Counted from the first letter of the stretch, positions 44,730 through 57,310 are shown. The stretch is 64,000 nucleotides of DNA from Arsenophonus sp052174475 (GCA_052174475.1 JBQMRO010000023.1:28566-92565), one strand, 5' to 3'. Numbers and translations are program-made. Notes: generated from the letters alone by a model not told the origin.

Positions 44730-45534
44730 TATTATTTAGAAACCACTTCTGGATTGTTGTCAATAGCGATAATAAATGTTAACAACATGATCGATAGAAA
44801 ATAATATTAAAGCAGAAAAATACTTTAGCAGTTAGATTAGATGTTAAAGACACCTAATTGCATCATGCCGCATTCATCTTAATTGTAATTTTTTGCTTAA
44901 TACTCTTTAACGTGTTAAATCTTCGTTATTTAACGTGTTAGTTATTCTTCCTCACTATATTTATGTTATTAAACTATATAAAGAAAGTTGTTCATTATAC
45001 CGATTCTGAAGGCATAAAACCTTTATTGGGAATAAACTTAAATAGGCGTTACTAATCAAAATTCTATTTTCTGTTGGACTTATTTTAAATAAATTATTTT
45101 AATTTTGATTTTTCTCAGTATTTTTATGAGCTACATTTGGAAATGAGAATAACTAGATAAGGATATACTGAACTTTCCTTGTACTTAAATAGACTTAAAT
45201 GCTGTGAATATAGCACTTCTGAGCTGCGTGATCTACTAATAAGAGGTGATATGTAGTCGAATCTTTATACTCTAACTTTGACTGAAACACTTCATTTAGT
45301 GATTAAATTATCACAGTAAAATATTTTAAAGAGAATGAAATCATTTCTAATTTTCTAGAAGATCAGGGCAAGGAATAGATCTATTAGTTGATGGCTGATG
45401 CTCTGCACGTAAGGTGCAGATAATATTGGATTAGAAATTTGTTATAAAAAAACAGTAGGAAGGTATTGTTATCAATACGGTGTACATTAGGTTAATAAAT
45501 TAGCTGAATTAGATATTGGTATTCAAGTAATCAA
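44730..45534. other. decayed region, unidentified
   Basis: No intact gene. The plus strand around 45280-45520 has short protein-like runs (KENEIISNFLEDQGK-type, then LAELDIGIQVIKLC) in shifting frames, so a lost plus-strand gene is likely. I do not recognise it. Confidence 0.35.
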
Positions 45535-46915
45535 ATTATGTTTGTTTCTGGTGCATGGAATTTCAAAGATGATTATCATTTTTATTCATTTTATGAATGA
45601 TCTCAATAACAGAGAGATGGTATGCCATAAAACCTACCCTACAGATATCCTAAAAATTAGATATGATCTGTAATCCCTTGCATGAACTCATCCGTCATGC
45701 TTTGCCAGGATGCAGATAAGTACCGCCGTTGATTGAGATCGAAGCCATAACTGAGACAACATCTTTAACGCTGCCTTGCTATCGCCCGTAATAGTCATGT
45801 GCTACATTCAACAATAGAGCAAAAACTGGTATGGTAATGTTGAGATTAAAGTGCCTAAGGTCATTGGGATCACATAGCGGTAGTAGAATATACTTCAACA
45901 GCTCATTTCTATTACCTTATCTTAAATGTCTAAAAACAGCGAAGAGCTAATGCCATGCCTGTGTATGCGAGGTAATGTACACTGATGATTTTCATGAAAC
46001 TCTGGAGCAGTTCTCGGTAAAAAGCACATGATCTCTCTACTAGAAGAGTATCAGTAAACCGATACAGAAATGGCTTAAAGAGCCTATACAAGATGAGTGG
46101 TAGTAGTTTTACTCCTTTGCATAATTTATAAGCGATACCACTAAATTTATTTCTGTCTGATGCATGCCAATTACATACTATTCTATCAGGCAATATGATT
46201 GCCATGGCCTGCTGGTAATTATTGACATCACTGCGCATAAACCCATAAGAAGTTGATTTGGATTAAAGATATTTATCGAGAATAAGAAGCAAACTTGTCC
46301 AGAACTTCTGGGTGACCACGCGAGCGGTATGTTTTAACCGTATTTCTTGAGCTTGCTATGGAAGATGGTGCTTTGGTTTCTAGAATATAATAGTAAAGAT
46401 ATTTCAGGATGCGCAGCACTAACGCTGTTTGGTATATAAAATAGCTAATATACTACCTTCACTCCATAAAGGCATTTCAACACCGAAAGTTAAGGTGATC
46501 TGAGGGAGTGCGGTCTGGTTAATAGAGATCTGTAGTGCCGCTAATAAAACCCTTGATATTTTGTTAATAAAGTTTTCAGTATATTTGCCACCAGGCAGCG
46601 CAATGAGGAGATGTGGATAATAATCAAAAAACTACTGGTATTTTATTCTTTCCCGTCAGAGCATTGGACGTTAATAAGAATGATAAATCTAATTTGAATA
46701 TCGGCTTTTGCGATAGTAAGGCTATGAAGCCAATATCAAAAGACTGTATGATTCAAAAATAATCCTTTAATAGTATTTAGCTGCTTCCTCTACTAAAAAA
46801 AAGCTAGAGCCAGCTTAGAGGATTTAATTTGCCCTGATTCTAGTGGCAACAAAATCTAATTTAAGGATACAAAATAGATTCACGAAGAATCAGAGGATAA
46901 ACTGAATATTACACA
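45535..46915 (+). mobile_element. IS256-type element, decayed, copy 6
   Basis: Left end AAATTATGTTTGTTTCTGGT; GTTGAGATTAAAGTGCCTAA at 45839; CCTTGATATTTTGTTAATAA at 46550; right end AGAATCAGAGGATAAACTG at 46887. The frame at 45930-46238 (minus) is a shadow of this element. Confidence 0.74.
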
Positions 46916-46939
46916 TTAGATTTACTAATTACTCAATAA

Positions 46940-47640
46940 TTAAGTTTTAATTGTATCTTTTTTATTTCACTAATTATAAATTAGTGGCAATAGCGATATA
47001 TTCTAATGAATAATTTTATCTGTTTAGTGTTATCCAGATAGTAATTTCTATTTAGAAATAAGCCTAAGCTACCTTTTCCAAAATAAAGAATATAAGTATT
47101 AGGTTCTTTTGCATCTAAACCGTAACAATAGGAAATAAATAATATATAACCTGATTTGCCATTAGATTAATAATATTAGCGTAAATTTTGCTGTTTTATA
47201 GAATTAGGTGCATTTTTACTAGCGTAAAACCAATTTTTAATCGTCTTTTCATTTAAATAACTGCGATAAATATTATAAATATTACGTTGATTATGATCAA
47301 TCTTACTTTCCAGTTGAAATTCAAGCTTATTTATCAGTGCTTGCAGTTGTTTTTCTATTTTGAAATTTGATCAACAAAGAAATTAATTGTGATATTTCCA
47401 CTAGTTATGTTTTTATATTGGTTATCCAATTCTGATTAATATTTTCATAAAAATAATTACCAGAAGAAAAGAATTAGATAGTGTAATTTGTTGTTCATCA
47501 TAAATTATCTGTTAGTAACAGAAAGGATGGAATCTATTAGAACAGATAGACTAAGTAGTGCTAAAACAGTTTTCCTGCATAGGAGATAACTTTTCTCTTA
47601 TTTAAGATTGAGATATTCCATCAAGTAGCATGCTACTTGT
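46940..47640 (-). pseudogene. pepO: PepO-type M13 metallopeptidase remnant
   Basis: The minus strand reads, in shifting frames, NYFYENINQNWI (family 'DDFYQ-VNGKWL'), EKQLQALINKLEFQLES, NIYNIYRSYLNEKTI ('KIG-FY-SYM') and LDAKEPNTYILYFGKGSLGL then FLNRNYYLDN (M13 'DAKD-N-NILYLGQGGLGLPDRDYYL'). Only the N-terminal half of the usual 650-700-residue protein is traceable and the zinc-site HExxH part is absent. An IS256 copy begins where the 3' half should be. The family comprises secreted or periplasmic zinc endopeptidases. Confidence 0.6.
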
Positions 47641-47922
47641 GTTTTTAATAAAAATACAGCCAAGAATTTAATTTCTTCAAGATTATAATTTTGATTATAA
47701 TCAAAGCATCGTTGTTTACATATGCAAAATTAAATTATTTAACACCATTCACAAAATGAAATAGGCTGGTAACATTACATTTAATGTAAAATGAGGTATA
47801 GTAAAAATTTTTGCTAATCTGGACATCTACTAGATTTTATGCATTAAAACTGTTGGATCATGATTAGTTTATATTTTATTTGCGCCACTTAGGATGATGT
47901 GGCGCAAAATTTATCAGACGAG
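47641..47922. other. spacer between pepO remnant and ytfK
   Basis: No gene. An inverted repeat GTTGGATCATGATT-type and the sequence GCGCCACTTAGGATGATGTGGCGC (47882-47905; GCGCCAC/GTGGCGC) lie just past the ytfK stop. The second is a good 7-bp stem and could be the ytfK terminator, followed on the minus strand by AAATA rather than a T-run. Confidence 0.45.
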
Positions 47923-48129
47923 TTAACCTATTTCTGTCTGGAGGATAAGAACTTCTTTATTGATTTCATTCATTATATTGAAATGTTGCTTATCTCTAAT
48001 TCTAGGGGGTAATATCTTTCCTTTATCAAATTCAAATACTCCCATATCTTTAATATACAATCGACCACGAAATAATATTTTAACGTAACGTGCAATCTTC
48101 AATGGATTATAACGGTAAAAAATCTTCAT
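47923..48129 (-). CDS. ytfK: YtfK (DUF1107), SpoT-interacting stringent-response regulator
   Basis: A complete 68-residue protein, exactly the family length, reading MKIFYRYNPLKIARYVKILF then RGRLYIKDMGVFEFDKGKI and KDKQHFNIM-type residues near the end. It differs from E. coli YtfK at relatively few positions, from memory. In E. coli YtfK binds SpoT and tips it towards (p)ppGpp synthesis under phosphate or fatty-acid starvation. The ribosome site AGAGGAAAA lies 8 bases before the ATG. Neighbours ytfJ and ytfL are not recognisable here; the gene stands alone between an M13-peptidase remnant and an IS256 copy. Confidence 0.87.
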   Translation of the reverse strand: MKIFYRYNPLKIARYVKILFRGRLYIKDMGVFEFDKGKILPPRIRDKQHFNIMNEINKEVLILQTEIG

Positions 48130-48604
48130 TCAACTTTTTCCTCTAATTTGTTGATTTTGAAGTTATAAAAATGTGATTTGTGACACATTTTATAATTATA
48201 GACTCTCCTTATAAGCTTTAGTTCTCTTTTTCCAATAAGATTTAACGATTTTACATAACATGATAACTGGTTAAATAGGTTTAATAAAAATTACAATATT
48301 TTTCATTTAATGTGTTAACAACTTTTTCGTATATACTAGAGAAATACTATGTAGCAAAAAAATTTTGAAATTAGCTGTTTTAATAAACAATAATAATCAT
48401 TAATAATTAGTTTAAAACAATTAACAGGGAGCGCTATGTTAAAAGAGATTTAACGCTCAATAATAATTTTATTAACTCTCTTTTTTCTGCATTAACTACT
48501 ACATTTTAAAGTAATAAGCTGGTGCGTGGGTAAGCCAACCCCTATGTAACTATCACTGAAATCGAGGTAAACTTTTATTGAACAAAATTGTAAACTTATT
48601 TTAT
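48130..48604. other. upstream region of ytfK, otherwise unidentified
   Basis: Contains the ytfK promoter region, without a clear sigma-70 pair. On the plus strand GGGAGCGCT precedes ATG 48436 but the frame stops after five codons; this could be a decayed gene start. Nothing else recognised. Confidence 0.35.
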
Positions 48605-49960
48605 CGAGGAGCTATTCTCATTTTTGGTGTATGGGATTTGCGATATTGTTGGGGTTATCCTACTGATTAATTTCGTGAATGATTTTATCATCAGAGAGGT
48701 GATATGCTATAAAATTTACCTTACATCTATCTCTGAAACCAGCTATTACCGTGATCCTTTGCATGAACTTATCTGTAATGCTGATAGGCATTTGATAGGG
48801 ACTCGATGTTAAGACAGCACTCGAAGACATGTAACGATAACATGTTAAAACACTGCTGTCTACGGATCTCATTCCTAGATCGTAATGGTTATTTACCCCA
48901 GTGAACTCCATGTAGACTGGTATTAAAAAATGTTGAGATTGATGTGCCTAAGGTTAAAGGAGATCGCAGCGGCAATAGAATGTATACTTCAAGAGCTCGT
49001 TGGACTATTATTTTATCTGAAGCGTAAAAAATCTCGAAGAGTTGCTACAATGACCTGTATATGCAAGGAATTTGTACCGGTGATTTTTATAATTCTGGAG
49101 GTGCTTCTCGGTGAAAAACACATGGTATTTTGCTAAATGCTATCAACAGATAAAACACTAATGTTTTGAAGAGATTAGGGATTAGCGGCTGCGTGATTTA
49201 AGCGATATCGCTACATTTATTACTTTACAAATAAAATATCTCGGCCTATCAGGCCTTACTGACCGCCTTTTCCTTCTGGTCAAATCTGCGTCACTAAGAG
49301 TGACTTAAGGATTTCATTACGCTCAAAGATGGATATTGAAAATCAGAAGTGAACTAGACTGAAATTATTAATAACCTGCGAACACGTAACTTAATCATAT
49401 TTCAGGTTTGCTATTAGAAACAACGCTGTGGTTTTTTAGAATTTAATGGTAAAGATATTCCTGGATACGTAACATAAATGCTGTTGAGTACATAAATAAC
49501 TAATGTAGTTGTTTTCACTGCCCAAAGGCATTCAATCGAAAGTTAAGGGTGAGCTGCGAGAGATTTGGCTAGCAGAGAGCTGCTATGTTGCTAATAAATC
49601 TCTTGATGTTTTGTTGGCAAGGTTTTTATCGTCTTCAAGAGATAAGGAAGTTAGAGAAAGAGCGAGAAGAGCTACTGGTATCCTATGCCGTTCTATCAGT
49701 GCACTGAATGTCAATGAGAACAAGGAATCCGATTCAATTGACTTTTGTGACAATGAGGCTATTTAAAGTCACGCGCAAAGAATTGTGCTTGCAAAAATAA
49801 TCCTTTCAATGGTATTTAAGCTGCTACATTCTGCTCAGGATAGCTGGAAGCGGCTCACTGGAGAGTTAACCTGTTGATCTTGTGATTACAGGCAACATTC
49901 AATTTAATGGTTGAAATAAATTCATGAAACATCAGAGTGGAACCTAATCACATACACTAG
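48605..49960 (+). mobile_element. IS256-type element, decayed, copy 7
   Basis: The C-terminal frame 49509-49766 is the longest clean transposase piece: GIQSKVKGELREIWLAES, NKSLDVLLARFLSS, ERARRATGILCRS and SALNVNENKESDSIDF. N-terminal part at 48930-49136. Right end AACATCAGAGTGGAACC. This is probably the least decayed copy and the best anchor for reconstructing the ancestral element. Confidence 0.8.
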
Positions 49961-50457
49961 ATTTTCTAATAACTCTTTATAGATATTGGAATATCAAAGA
50001 ACTTGTCGGTAAAATAAGAACGATCCTATATATTGCCGGGTATTTTTCTGCTAAAGAGCTCAATGAGCCATTAATAGAGGTAATTAGATAAAAGAAATTT
50101 AATCAAAAAATTTAAATAAATAACAATAATAAATATTCATGATTCAATTTTTGAAAGGAGTTTTTGTAAAAATAGCATTCAAGAAAGTAAGTAAGAATTC
50201 CCATTTTCGAAAATTGTTATTGATAATACTAATATAGTTAAAAAAGCTAGCAGCCAAAACCAAAGAATTCATGGTTAGGAAATTAAATCTCTCTTTAATA
50301 GAAGAGAAAAGTCACCAATTTTTCCTAAAAAGGAAATGGGGATCAATTTATGGATCTATTATAAATAAAATTTTTTTAAATTGTGTATTTTTTTAACATT
50401 ACCTAATGGACTAATTTATATAGTCATTGACTCTATGGTTAGCTTAGAGTAACTCTC
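49961..50457. other. decayed region, unidentified
   Basis: AT-rich, with no frame longer than about 30 codons on either strand; nothing recognised. Confidence 0.4.
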
Positions 50458-52125
50458 ATTTTTCTCCATTTTATCTATTTGTTTCTAACAACGTTCAGTT
50501 ACCTTCCTGCTTATCAATCTTGCGCATTGATAAAATAGTCTGTCACCACATAGAATATATTTATTTGGATCTGTGAGCAGAAGAATCCTTTCATCAGCAC
50601 AGTGAATCCAATTTTTCTACAATTTTTTTTGCAAAGTATTACCTTTAATGCCTTATATATATTTGGTAATAGTGTACCTTATTTACGATTTAACAAGAAA
50701 CTATAACAACGCAGCATCTTAAAAATAGTTTACCAAAATATGGTTTTAATATAGCGGCAATCATCTTTTACTACTTCTTATGCTCTGCTTCAGGTGCTGC
50801 ATAATCCGGTTGTCTATAATGATGCGTAACCATTTCCACCTCGCTTAATGTCGTAGTTTTAACGCGGGGTACGAGCCTATAAGCCGTTTAAAATAGCGCC
50901 TGAGGTATTCACGTTACCACTCCCACCCTTTCCGTCTTTTTAGCGAAGTGCTTTTTTCAGTAACCGTCCGTATTATTTATTTAGGTAACGTTACTACTAC
51001 TTCTTAACTCAGATGATATTCCACAGAGCAGGAAAACTATTAGAATTTATCAGGTCATAACTATAATGAAGCAGCCAAATACTAACGCTTTATCAGATTT
51101 CTTTAACTACTTTTTAAAAAAGTGCTCATTGCCATACAGCAGCATATTTAATACCCAAACCGTTACGAGTGATGAAGAGATGAAGAGATGAAGATGCGGA
51201 TGTTGATTGAGTTGTCAATTATAAATTCGCAAGAACAGAAGATATGAATTTCAATATCCTCTTTGCGTGCCACTTGCAGTATAGTGTGCGGATGGTAATA
51301 AAAAGAGCGTTAAGTTACTACAAGTTATTGTAAAAAAGACCAAAGGAGATAGGGTATAGTGAAAAATAATGTATTGTCAGGAGTTCGCAGTCTTGTAAAA
51401 TATTAATCTGCTGTGATAATCATTCCTCTGTGCTTTTGGAGCGACATGAACTGTAGATTTTTGAACTTACAGCTATGCAAAAATAGTGGTTGGGAACATT
51501 TAGGATAGGAACAGCAGTAGTGCGATAGGAAACCTCACACATAATCACATAAAAAAGTTCCATAGACGAGCATTCGCTCGATATATAGAGAGTTCACGAT
51601 AGTTGAGATTTTCACTGTATTTTTTAAAAAAATTATTTCAGCACTCATTAATGATAAAAATCAGTTTAGTTTGGCAAGGATATACATCTGGATAAATTAT
51701 CCTTTAGGCCTATTTACTACTAAAGCAAAAAGAGGAATCTTGTTCAGATTCATTAAGTCTATCAGCCAAGGTCATCTGTATATTTCTCATATGAAATAAA
51801 AGGAATGGATAATCTCAATTTTGTATAGGTAATGAATTCATCGACAAGCATATTTTTATTCATTTGTCCCTATTAACTGCAGTATCCAGCGTTGTCAGCT
51901 TGTGCTGAGAGTTCTTAAAATCACGGATAATCATCACTGTAATTGGATAATACAGCATGTCGAGAAAAAATTAAAGTCACAGTTAGATGCAGTGTTATAT
52001 GGTTTCTTTGGAGTTATCATAAAAATTTAGTGGAATTACCATAATTATTTTTTGCTGGAAAAGGGATCATAAAGCGCTTTAGATAAGCAGGTAGTATAAC
52101 AAGGGAAGTCGGCATAATTTATTGG
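50458..52125 (-). mobile_element. IS91-like element, decayed, copy 5 (inverted)
   Basis: Reverse complement of the copies at 19.6, 25.4 and 39.1 kb. The late motif (KYLRRYFK-equivalent) is at 50900-50960, the zinc-ribbon region near 51430-51480, and the left-end block CTTTATGATCCCTTTTCC (reverse of 52066-52083) near the right border. It is followed by an IS1595 copy on the same strand, unlike the opposed arrangement at 18.5 and 38 kb. Confidence 0.62.
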
Positions 52126-52189
52126 ATTTATGTTTTTGGAGAGACTTGTTTTTTGAGTTACCTGCATGAATTACTGAAGAAATTATGGT

Positions 52190-53222
52190 ATGTTTGGCAA
52201 AGATTGTTTTTTCTCGCAGAGCAATTTGTAGCCACCTCTCTATATTTCAATTCTTGTAGCTTCAAGCAATCTTCTTCAAGGCAGATCATTCTAGTAAATA
52301 AATGATTTCTTAGCATGAGAAATCTGCTCAGCTATATTTTAATTATCTGATATAAATATTCAGATTTTGAATCTGGAATTCCTTATATATAACTCTCTAG
52401 TTACCTAACCTTATTATGGAATGGTGATTAATTTCATCCTTATTGGTAAAGGTTTCATACCATTATTTACCTTACTCTGAATAAAGGATGAATTTTTTAT
52501 CGATGATTAGATTAAAAAAATGGATAATATACTTCTACATTAAATTTTTCAAGAATCTCATCGCTGACATAAGGCCCTATCGATCTCGGACAATTAAGTT
52601 CAGAAATTCATTCTTTCTTTTTATATCCTCCCATCCTGCCTTTTCTACCTTTTTTATGCAGAATAGAATGCTTCCCTTTAAAGTGTTCATGGAAAATATT
52701 TCATAGACTTAAGTAATACCACTTAGTACATTTAAGTTAGCTATCGTCACTGATGCAAGAAAACATTGATGCTATCTAAGCGCTATTTTTAAAAAAATAT
52801 CTATTTGTTTTAGTAATTTCTGTAAAGCTAAGTTATTCAATATGCATTGATATAATTAAACCATTTATCCTTGTGATGCAATTTTGTCAGCAGACTTCAA
52901 GTAAGATTGTCAAATGTTTTCATACAATTCTAGATTTTTAAAACAATATCGTTCTAACTCTAATGAATATCACTAGTGAATGACATGTTCATTTTTATAT
53001 CATTGGCATGATAAATGAAATGAGTTGATTTAATGCATGAATCAATATCATCCAATAAATTATTATCGAGCTAACTAATAAGATAAAGCTTTATATTGGC
53101 AGGAAGGGAAGAAAAATTTCTTTGATTTTTATGACTATTTTTTTCAAAGCAATCTATATAGCGAAAATCCTTTATATAATATAATTGGTTTTTAGCAATA
53201 ATTTCTGCTAACCATAACTAAA
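52190..53222 (-). mobile_element. IS1595-type element, decayed, copy 7
   Basis: Shares TAGCCACCTCTCTATATTTC at 52211 with copies 2 and 6, the DE-block near 52660-52740 (TTTAAAGTGTTCATGG) and the ATTCAATATGCATTGA block at 52834. The plus-strand frame at 52488-52706 is a shadow. Confidence 0.68.
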
Positions 53223-53629
53223 TGAAAGCGGGAAATATATTTCTAATCTCTTCAAGGCGAAGATGTTCTAGTTGTCTTTTGTGCTTAAGTGGTCATTAGA
53301 TAATCCGTTACTGTTGTGATCTAAAATATAATACCGATTTACTTTATAATCTTCATATCTCACATGAACATGTTGACAGTGAAATTATCCTGTAAAAGGA
53401 TATAACATTAATATAGTGAACTTGTTGATACCATATTGCATTTTGTGTCAGTAAAATTATCGAAGTCTGTTATCCTAATGAATGTGTAGTACTAGTAAAT
53501 TACTGGTCAAATAGTAAAAAATATGTTAACAGTAAAAGAAGTGGTATAGATTTTTGATAAAAAATATCAAATTCCTTTAATAGTCGATGCGATTCCAAAA
53601 GAAGATGAATTATTAAAAATTTTTGTCTA
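53223..53629 (+). pseudogene. unidentified gene remnant, 5' part, cut by IS256
   Basis: Shortly before the IS border (about 53553-53640) the plus strand reads DKKYQIPLIVDAIPKEDELL then KIFVYDSHG. No family recognised. The remnant seems to continue beyond the IS at 54996. Confidence 0.35.
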
Positions 53630-54995
53630 TGACAGTCATGGTACGGTTCCACTCTGATGATTCATAAATCTATTCTCCATGCTTAATTGACTCTTGTTTA
53701 CTACTAGAGTTAGCAAGCTAAATCTACTTAGCAGCGTCAAACTTTTCTGAGCAGACGGAAGTAGTTTAAATAATATTAAAAGAGTTGTTTTTCTTGAACT
53801 TATAGTGCTTCATGCGTCAGATTCGTATCCTCAGTATCGTTAAAAACCGATTAAATCAGGATTGTCCTTTTTATTGACTTCCAGTGCGCTAACGGGAAGG
53901 ATAGAATCCCAGCCATTCCTCTCGCTCTTTTTCCAACTTCTTCATCGCTGCAGAATACTTCGTTAAAACCTTGTCAACAAAATATCAAAGGCTTTATCAG
54001 TAGCATTGCAGCTCTCTGCTAGCCAAGACCTCCTGAAGCTCACCTTAAACTTTCGGTTGGATGCCTTTGGAGAGTGAATAGAGGATATGAGCTGTTTTAT
54101 GTACTAATAGAGTTTGGTGTTAGATATCCTAAAATATCTTCCCATTACATTCTAAAAACCAATGGTACTCTATCTCCGTAGAAAGATTGGAAGATATAGT
54201 TAAGTCATACGCTCGCAAGCCATTGAAAAGTTAAATCTAAGTTTGCTTCTTACTTTCAATAATTCTCTTCAAGTACAACGAGGTTTATTACATTCATGCG
54301 CAGTGTCAGCAATAATGAGTAACAGATAAAGGCGATCAGCTTGTTTGGATGGGAGATGACATATGTTATCAAAACAGAAATAAACGTATGGCGTATGGCT
54401 TGAATCATATAACTACTATTTACCTATGCTCTTCAAGGCATTGATTCTTTAATCTGCTGATAATATGAAGATAGAAATGTGCTTCTCACTAAGAAGCCTA
54501 AAGAATTTCGTGAAAATCATCGGTGAAGATGCCTTGCTGGTAGTCCAGGAGAGCTCTCTTCGATACTTTTGCACGCTTCAGATAAGGTAGAAAGCAACGA
54601 GCTATTGAAGTATATATTCCATTACCACTGCGATCCCCTTTAACCTTAGGCACTTCAATCAACATTTCCTAATACTAGTCTATATGGAGTTAACTGGGGT
54701 AAATAATAATTACGGATGACGGATGAGATCCGTAGACAAGACAGCGTTGAGAATCTTACCGAAGCATAGCTTCTCGAGCACCGCTTTAGCAGCGGTACCT
54801 ATCACCTGTCGACACACCAATTACGGATGAGTTCATGCAAGTGATCACAGGTAATCTCTGATTTTGCGGATATTTGTAGGGTAGAGTTTTCATGGAATAT
54901 CATCTCTTTGTCCTTGAAATCATTCATGAAATCAATCAATAGGAAATATGCCAGCACCTATTAAACCTCTTCCTCATACACAAAAATGAGTATAA
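53630..54995 (-). mobile_element. IS256-type element, decayed, copy 8
   Basis: The right transposase end GGTTCCACTCTGATGATTC at 53644 and the N-terminal start near 54900 (ATGGAATATCATCTCTTTGT) define a minus-strand copy of full length. It splits an unidentified plus-strand remnant. Confidence 0.74.
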
Positions 54996-56035
54996 TTTAA
55001 AGAAGATTTAGTGATTTATTATCAAGATGGTACTCACTTAGTGATCTATAGTGCCGCTAAAGGAATTAAAGGCACAACGAGTAGCTCTTTCATTAGTAAT
55101 ATCAATATGTTGAATGGGTTAAGTGAGAAAGTAACGAAATTACTCGTGCTATAAAATCTTGTAAAGAAAATATTTTAGGCTTAACGCTGGTGATTTAGCT
55201 CAACCTAACTGCTAAAAAAAGATTAGCGCACAAATAGTTGATAGGATGACTAACCTTATCAATGATCTCAACAAAAGCAAACTGCTTAAAGTACAAATCA
55301 TTTGTGATGCTTCTAGCTGTAATATTAATTCAGGTAGAGATAAGATTCGATTAAAAAGGCATTGATAAAAACTTATGCAATAGTGATAGAATTAAAATTG
55401 GGCGATATACTACCAGGTATCATTTTTGCAAACATAAAATTAATAAAGGGAAAATTGAAACTGATATCCGTAGTGTTAAATAATAAAAAACTGTAACAAT
55501 TGTCTTACGCATATGCTATGTTGTAAGCGGAGTTAAATAACTGAAAAACAATTAACCTATAAATTTTATCATGAAAATATTTGTTTAAATGTTCTGGCAG
55601 GCTATCAGCAAGATGCTAAAGAGATTTATCAAGTTGTTGAAACTTATCTCATTGTTGGTCAGGCTGTCGAAAAATTGTACTGAATTAAATACTGTATTGA
55701 AGATATGACTAAAACATACTGATAAAATTAATAATATATCTTCTGTTTATTTAAGTGCAGACGATCCTAATCAATCTAATATGGTTTTATAACTTGCTAA
55801 AGTTATTTGGTCTCAATATATAAACCAGGTATTTAGTGGTGCCGCAATCTATTTATGCATTATTAAATGTCACTATTTCGAAAGATAACATGACTTTTTT
55901 GAATAATTTAGAGTTGATTTTGAATCAATCTTTCATAGACTGGAAAGAGGTTTTACTACCCAATACTGATTGGGTAATTCCTGATTACATAGAAAAAAAT
56001 ATTGATGAAGAGTAATCTAAAAAACTTGACTAGAA
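54996..56035 (+). pseudogene. unidentified gene remnant, 3' part
   Basis: Plus-strand runs in broken frames: DLVIYYQDGTHLVIYSAAKG then IKGTTSSSFISNINMLNGLS; LKLGDILPG and ANIKLIKGKIETDIRS near 55400; KFYHENICLNVLAGYQQDAK then EIYQVVETYLIVGQAVEKLY near 55560-55680. A large protein of at least 400 residues is implied. The style (alpha-helical, Asn/Ser-rich, few motifs) recalls secreted toxins or effectors, but this is only an impression. Confidence 0.4.
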
Positions 56036-56149
56036 TTGATATGAAGGCTTTGTAATCGTGTTCTTTTATGTATCTACTAAGTCACTCACTATATCATTTG
56101 TTTGAGGATAGATGCTGCTGGCTAAAAAATCTATTATACACCAAGTTCT

Positions 56150-56765
56150 CTACACAAGCAAGAGAATTATTGTTTTCTGGTAGCTAAACGTTTTCGTAGA
56201 TTAAAAAGGTAATCTATAAATTCTTTGCTGTTCTCTTTAAGTAGCCAATGGTTAGCCATTGGCTTATAGCTTAGTTAAAATCACGTAAAAAACGTCTAGC
56301 GTTGCTTTAGTCTTGTATAGATAGATAAAAACTCATCGAGTAGGCCTGAGAGCTGTATCTACGAAAAAATAACGTCCTAAAGTTTCGTTTGGTATTTACG
56401 GAAGATATTTTACATCTACACGCCGCTTAATCGTATTAGTATCTTTTAAACGCTTTACACTTCGGCTTTGGTGTTTTCCCTTTTCTCATTTCATGCGAAT
56501 TCCCATCCGTGTCTGGGTAAACAGCGCTACAAGCTAGATCGAGATAGAATGCGAGGTTCAGGGATTAGCGCATGAGAAGAATGCCAGTAGATCGTTGAAA
56601 GGGATAAACATTTTTCAAAAAATGACTACGACTTCTCTTGATCGGACGATAGTTGCGTCGGCAAACGATAAAGATATAGATGTGCTAAATAGATGCAGGC
56701 TCTTTTCTAGTCTGAAGGGCAAGCACTGATTTTAGATATTCTAGTTCCCTAATGATGGGCCCTAA
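56150..56765 (-). repeat. unidentified dispersed repeat D, copy 2 (inverted)
   Basis: The reverse complement aligns with 560-1195. Anchor: GCAAAGAATTTATAGATTAC (reverse of 56212-56231) against ACAAAGAATTTATAGACTAC. On the minus strand the end reads ENSKEFIDYLFNLRKRLATR, so the repeat once coded for protein. Family not recognised. Confidence 0.45.
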
Positions 56766-57310
56766 TCATCATAATATTTTGCTATTAACTCATACACTTA
56801 TAATCATCTTGCCATAAATAGAGCTGTGTAACGAGGATTTATATAATGATCTGGAACTAAATAATTAGGTCAAGATCAGACTATTGTTAATACGTTTACT
56901 TCCTAAACTAGAAAAGTGGATAAAGTAAAAATTTCTACCAGGTAGGAAACAGATAATTTGAAATTATTCAGACACCACATGCTATCTATTAAAGCAGGAA
57001 ATTACAATTCTAAAAATATGAGAAAAAGTTAAATAAAAATTTTTAATATGTTAGGGTTAAATATCGTAAAGAATCTAAAATTTTTAAAAAACTTGCGCTA
57101 TCTGTGATTTTATCTTGTGTTAACTAACAGTATTGAGTTAAACTATTACATGGAAATTCTAAAATTATATTAATACTTCTTTAAAGAAAATTATTCCTCA
57201 TATTTATAGCTCTGTCATCAATAGAGTAACCGGAATACCGTTCTTATTATGTTATAGATGTTATTGATGATAAATAATCAGTTTATTAATTCTGTTACAC
57301 TCTAAATACT
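56766..57310. other. non-coding stretch, unidentified
   Basis: AT-rich, stop-filled; no gene or structured element recognised upstream of the rnpB terminator. Confidence 0.4.
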
